Shown here: positions 57,686-61,316 of the stretch, in pieces | How positions within the stretch are numbered: position 1 is the first letter of the stretch | Layout of the letters: each line of letters begins with the position of its first letter | From: Pirellulaceae bacterium | GTDB taxonomy: Bacteria; Planctomycetota; Planctomycetia; Pirellulales; Pirellulaceae | Assembly: GCA_030681235.1 (NCBI GenBank) | Contig: JAUXWY010000264.1 | Span: 1 to 61,316 of the forward strand | DNA length: 61,316 nt | Reading direction: 5' to 3' | The notes under the pieces: model-generated | The model's database searches: none | What the model saw: the letters and a program-made list of their open reading frames with translations, nothing else | Told to the model about the DNA's origin: nothing | Made by a program: the position numbers and the translations under genes

Positions 57686-60469
57686 GTGGACGTGCTTTTC
57701 AAAGATAATTTGCACCAACTTCCTGCCGACGAAGTCTTGCAGATATTGGGAACCGACGCGGATAAAGGGCTCGACGTCCTGGAGCTTCAAGCCCGTCAAG
57801 CGCAATACGGCCCCAACCTCATTCCTGCCGCGAAGGGACGCGGACCGTGGATGCGATTCTTGTTGCAGTTCCACACGCCCTTGGTGTACATCCTGCTGGC
57901 GGCCGCCGCGATCACCGCAGCGTTGCATGAGTGGGTCGATTCGGGGGTCATCTTTGGCGTCGTCCTGGTGAATGCGGTCATCGGGTTCCTCCAAGAGTCC
58001 AGTGCCGCGAAAGCGTTGGCGGCACTCGCGCAGACGACGTTGACGGAAGCCAGCGTCTTGCGAGCTGGCGAGATGCGGCGAATCTCCTCCACCGAATTAG
58101 TTCCCGGCGACATCGTCCTCCTGCAGTCCGGCGACAAGGTCCCGGCGGACCTACGTCTATTTCACTGCCGCGACCTGCAAGTCGATGAATCGGCGCTGAC
58201 CGGTGAATCGGTGGCAGTCGCCAAGCAAGTGGCAGCGATCACAGCAGGAGCAACGCTCGCAGACCGGCGCAATTTGGCCTACACGTCCACCCTCGTGACC
58301 TACGGACAAGCACGCGGCGTGGTCATTGCGACGGGGGCCAGTACCGAGGTGGGACACATCTCGAAGTTGATTTCCACCGCCGATGTGTTGGAAACGCCAC
58401 TGACTCGCAAGATCGCGAAGTTCAGTCGCTTATTATTAGTGGTGATCTTGCTATTGGCGGGCATCACGTTCCTCGTGGGCTGGTTACGCGGGCAACCGGC
58501 ATTCGAGATGTTTATGGCGGCCGTGGCCTTGGCGGTCGGAGCCATTCCTGAAGGGCTGCCTGCCGCGGTCACGATCACCTTGTCGATTGGCGTCGCGCGA
58601 ATGGCTCGTCGGCGAGCGATTATCCGCAAGCTGCCCGCCGTCGAGACCCTGGGTAGCACCACCATCGTTTGTTCGGACAAGACCGGCACGCTGACCGTCA
58701 ATCAAATGACCGTCAGCGAAATCCTGGCAGGCGAAACGGTGTACGAAGTTACTGGCACTGGCTACGGTCCCATCGGCGAGATCCAACCTGAGAGCGAGAC
58801 GGGCCCTGCACTGGCCGACAACATCGCAGCTCGAGAATGCTTGCTGGCGGGACTCTTATGCAACGATTCGGCGCTGGCCGAAACGGCGGGACGGTGGGAG
58901 GTTCACGGCGATCCCACGGAAGGCGCTCTGTTAGCCGCTGCAGCCAAGGGAGGCTTGGTCCAACAGGAATGGTCGGCGCGTCTCAGGCGGCTCGATGTGA
59001 TTCCGTTCGAAAGTCAACATCAGTACATGGCGTCGTTGCACCAGGGCGAGACGGCGTCTCAGCGAAAACTGTATGTCAAAGGTGCGGCAGAGGTCGTACT
59101 GGCCAAGTCCGCAACCATGCTCAACGCCAGTGGACAGCAGGTACCACTGGACGCAGCCGCAGTGCAACAGCAACTGGAGAGCCTGGCCGTCAAAGGACTG
59201 CGAGTGTTGGTGCTGGCCTCCGCCGACATGCCGGGCGACACGACTTCGATCTCCCATGCGGATGTGAAGGAGCTGACATTTCTGGGGTTGCAAGGCATGA
59301 TCGACCCGCCGCGCCCGGAAGCGATCAGCGCGGTGCAGGCGTGTCAGTCGGCTGGCATTCACGTCAAGATGATCACCGGCGACCACGCGCTGACCGCCCA
59401 AGCCATCGCTCGCCAGATCGGCCTCAATGGGCGAGACCCGGCCAGTGCCGCTGGCCCGTTGGTGTTGACCGGTCGCGACTTGGCCGAGCTATCGGACGCG
59501 GAACTGATCGACACGGCGGATAAAGTGGCCGTGTTTGCCCGCGTTTCGCCCGAACAAAAACTGCGGCTGGTCCGCGCGCTCCAGGCGGGTGGCCATATCG
59601 TGGCGATGACGGGCGACGGCGTGAATGATGGCCCGGCACTCAAACAGGCCGACATCGGCGTGGCCATGGGCGAAGGTGGCACGGAAGTCGCGAAGGAAGC
59701 GGCCGACATGGTCCTGACCGACGATAACTTTGCGACCATCGAGGCGGCGGTCGAAGAAGGACGCGGGGTCTTCGACAACTTGACCAAGTTCATCGTGTGG
59801 ACACTGCCCACAAACTTGGGCGAAGGCCTGGTCATCCTGGCCGCGATCTTCGCGGGCACGACGTTGCCGATCCTGCCCGTGCAAATCCTGTGGATCAATA
59901 TGACCACGGCGGTGCTGTTGGGATTGATGCTGGCCTTCGAACCCAAAGAACCCGACATCATGCAACGTCCACCCCGTGATCCCAAGACACCCATCCTGAC
60001 CGGCATTCTGGTCGGCCGCATCTTCATCGTCTCAGCGGTTTTGTTGGTCGGCGCGTTTGGATCGTTCGAGTGGGCCTCCGGCAAAGGAGCCGAGTGGGGA
60101 CTGGATAAAGCCGCCAGTGATGCCCACGCTCGAACCGTGGCTGTCAACGTGTTTGTGATGGTGGAATTGTTTTACTTGTTCAATTGCCGATCGCTGACAA
60201 AATCCATGTTTCAAATCGGCGTGTTCTCGAATCTCTGGATCTGGGGTGGCATAGGAATCATGGTGGCGTTGCAGTTGCTGTTCACCTACGCGCCATTCAT
60301 GAACCGGTTCTTCCATAGCGCGCCGATTGGTTGGGACGCCTGGTGGCGAATCCTGCTAACGGCCGTCGTGGCCTACTGGATCGTTGAGTTCGAAAAGTGG
60401 CTCCGACGAAAATGGTTGCAATCACCCACCGAAATTTCTAAAATCAACGTGAACGCGCAAACGAACTGA
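57686..60469 (+). CDS. P-type cation-transporting ATPase (P2 type)
   Basis: The 927-aa protein starts at GTG 57686 after GAGGAAG. It has a P2-type layout: N-terminal actuator region, TM1-2, ALTGESV, TM3-4 with VGAIPEGLPAAVTITLSIGV, phosphorylation site CSDKTGTLT, nucleotide-binding KGAAEVV, MITGDH, TGDGVNDGPALKQADIGVAM, and C-terminal helices. In TM6 the Ca2+-pump pattern N-x-x-x-D is NMTTA, so the second-site Asp is Ala. That argues against a plain Ca2+ pump; the ion is unknown. It is often adjacent to hsp20/BON/universal stress genes. Confidence 0.92.
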   Translation: MDVLFKDNLHQLPADEVLQILGTDADKGLDVLELQARQAQYGPNLIPAAKGRGPWMRFLLQFHTPLVYILLAAAAITAALHEWVDSGVIFGVVLVNAVIGFLQESSAAKALAALAQTTLTEASVLRAGEMRRISSTELVPGDIVLLQSGDKVPADLRLFHCRDLQVDESALTGESVAVAKQVAAITAGATLADRRNLAYTSTLVTYGQARGVVIATGASTEVGHISKLISTADVLETPLTRKIAKFSRLLLVVILLLAGITFLVGWLRGQPAFEMFMAAVALAVGAIPEGLPAAVTITLSIGVARMARRRAIIRKLPAVETLGSTTIVCSDKTGTLTVNQMTVSEILAGETVYEVTGTGYGPIGEIQPESETGPALADNIAARECLLAGLLCNDSALAETAGRWEVHGDPTEGALLAAAAKGGLVQQEWSARLRRLDVIPFESQHQYMASLHQGETASQRKLYVKGAAEVVLAKSATMLNASGQQVPLDAAAVQQQLESLAVKGLRVLVLASADMPGDTTSISHADVKELTFLGLQGMIDPPRPEAISAVQACQSAGIHVKMITGDHALTAQAIARQIGLNGRDPASAAGPLVLTGRDLAELSDAELIDTADKVAVFARVSPEQKLRLVRALQAGGHIVAMTGDGVNDGPALKQADIGVAMGEGGTEVAKEAADMVLTDDNFATIEAAVEEGRGVFDNLTKFIVWTLPTNLGEGLVILAAIFAGTTLPILPVQILWINMTTAVLLGLMLAFEPKEPDIMQRPPRDPKTPILTGILVGRIFIVSAVLLVGAFGSFEWASGKGAEWGLDKAASDAHARTVAVNVFVMVELFYLFNCRSLTKSMFQIGVFSNLWIWGGIGIMVALQLLFTYAPFMNRFFHSAPIGWDAWWRILLTAVVAYWIVEFEKWLRRKWLQSPTEISKINVNAQTN

Positions 60470-60579
60470 CAGCTGGTTGCCCGAATGCGAGGGCCACGAA
60501 CAACCCCACGTGCTGCCGGTTAGATTGCGTGAAGTTATTCGCGGGCGAAACACTCTATTCAACTTTTTCCGGCAGCACG

Positions 60580-60861
60580 ATGAGTCAACACAATCCCTAC
60601 GCTCCGCCGACGAGCGTCGTTATGAATAGTGACCAACTTCCGTTCGTCATGGATCCCGCAGACCGAAAAAAACTGGATGTCGTGATCAAAGATGCGGGCC
60701 AGTTCTGGATCGCAATCGTTTTGTGCATTTTATGCAGTGCGATTGGATCGATCATCATTCCATTTTGGTATTTGGCACGATTGATTCAATGGAATGGGTT
60801 GGCCAAGAAATACCCTGCTTTAACCGTGAATGGTGCTCCCGAGGGCTCGATCCACTCTTAG
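60580..60861 (+). CDS. Small NPYAPP-type membrane protein
   Basis: The 93-aa protein (ATG 60580) begins MSQHNPYAPPTSVV, a start common in planctomycete membrane proteins. It has one or two hydrophobic segments (about 45-72, FWIAIVLCILCSAIGSIIIP). The N-terminus is cytoplasmic or extracellular by unknown topology. No family is named. A longer frame from 60529 adds 17 residues. It ends in the TTAG overlap with the kinase gene. Confidence 0.6.
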   Translation: MSQHNPYAPPTSVVMNSDQLPFVMDPADRKKLDVVIKDAGQFWIAIVLCILCSAIGSIIIPFWYLARLIQWNGLAKKYPALTVNGAPEGSIHS

Positions 60862-61316
60862 ATCGGTCGTCCCGAAAGGAAGTTGTGGAGGTCATTGGCC
60901 AAAGCAACCGCTGAACCATAACGATCGGCAGGCATGGGAGCCGTGGCCTTCCGACAAATCGTTTCCAAATCACGCGGCAAATTTTTTACATCGCGGCGTA
61001 GCCTCTGCAAATTACTTTGTGCACGGCTTGCCATCTGCAGCATGTTGTCGGCCCCGTCGCTAAGGCACCGTCCCGTCAGGCATTCGTACAGGATCATTCC
61101 CAAAGTGTAAACGTCGGCCAAGGGCGTGATGGTGGCTCCGGCGGATTCAATGTATTCGGGAGCCATGTACTTCGGGGTGCCTGCAACCATCCCAGGCTGG
61201 CTCAGATCGGTGTCTTCATCCACGATCTTGGCCAACCCAAAATCACTCAGGAATACCGTCGCGCCTTGCAGCCCTTCCGAGGCCCTCCGATCGACCAGGA
61301 TATTGTCCGGCTTGAG
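60858..61316 (-). CDS. Serine/threonine protein kinase, C-terminal part (runs off the window)
   Basis: The window ends within the catalytic domain: LKPDNILVDRRAS at 61316 inward, the DFG motif in SDFGLAKIVDE, the activation segment AGTPKYMAPEYIESAGA, and DVYTLGMILYECLTG. The HRD region, ATP-binding loop and any upstream domains lie beyond position 61316. The C-terminus falls shortly after the kinase domain (DRYGSAVALANDLHNFLSGRPI), so no C-terminal sensor domain is present. Eukaryotic-like kinases of this type are numerous in planctomycetes. Confidence 0.9.
   Translation of the reverse strand, partial: LKPDNILVDRRASEGLQGATVFLSDFGLAKIVDEDTDLSQPGMVAGTPKYMAPEYIESAGATITPLADVYTLGMILYECLTGRCLSDGADNMLQMASRAQSNLQRLRRDVKNLPRDLETICRKATAPMPADRYGSAVALANDLHNFLSGRPI

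Noticed and set aside
57438-57971. Frame starting MISHSILWQIQESAK upstream of the P-type ATPase
   Set aside because: It runs into the ATPase gene in another frame, has no ribosome site and no recognisable domain.

Overview
The window looks like a chromosome segment from a planctomycete, most likely a Pirellulales-type organism. Evidence is the co-occurrence of a Planctomycete-cytochrome-C/DUF1549/DUF1553 protein, a secreted sulfatase, a DUF1559 prepilin-like protein, NPYAPP-type small membrane proteins, BlaI/M56 regulator pairs, and a kelch-mutarotase/sodium-symporter fusion. No rRNA was seen, so the assignment is by gene content only.

Layout. 0.25-7.2 kb: a tight plus-strand run of a YraN-family protein, a sulfatase with an atypical CSSSR site, a tandem degenerate HtrA-like protein and a PSCyt/DUF1549/DUF1553 protein. 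7.2-9.7 kb (minus): a zinc-ribbon membrane protein and ribosomal protein S1, which has a clear terminator. 10.3-14.4 kb (plus): rpmI-rplT-pheS-pheT, with a terminator-like hairpin before pheS and a PheT lacking the tRNA-binding OB domain. 14.4-20.2 kb: a BlaI repressor/M56 peptidase cassette between two directly repeated copies of a ~560 bp non-coding element. 20.35-20.6 kb: two irregular tRNA-like genes (Trp, Asn). 21-24.7 kb: a slipin-like SPFH protein and a second, minus-strand BlaI/M56 pair with a classical palindromic operator.

25-43 kb: an accessory region. It holds a Uma2 protein, a small membrane protein, an EthD protein coupled to a ribokinase, AroE, a WD40 remnant, a compact sialic-acid cluster (sialidase, kelch mutarotase-SSS transporter fusion, NanA-like lyase, AGE-family epimerase), a DUF1559 protein, a lipase-CtaA pair, a large secreted protein and a HicA/HicB module. 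Arrays of the same dispersed repeat lie at both ends (26.07-26.67 and 42.4-42.98 kb) in opposite orientation.

43-61.3 kb: an STN-domain protein, then a stress/dormancy-like block. It comprises CsrA, a BON protein, a DUF2934 protein, a receiver with Glu in place of the phospho-acceptor Asp, a pcm pseudogene, a NarL-type regulator translationally coupled to a giant CheB-CheR-PAS histidine kinase, Hsp20, a small coiled-coil protein, a DHODH-like flavoprotein, GlgX and a P-type ATPase. The window ends inside a serine/threonine kinase gene.

Recurring patterns: at least four dispersed repeat families, one of which abuts the glgX start codon; ATGA start-stop overlaps in six co-directional pairs; and an identical 4-nt tail-to-tail stop overlap (TTAG or CTAA) at four convergent boundaries. 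All family names come from motif recognition by eye; no search was run.
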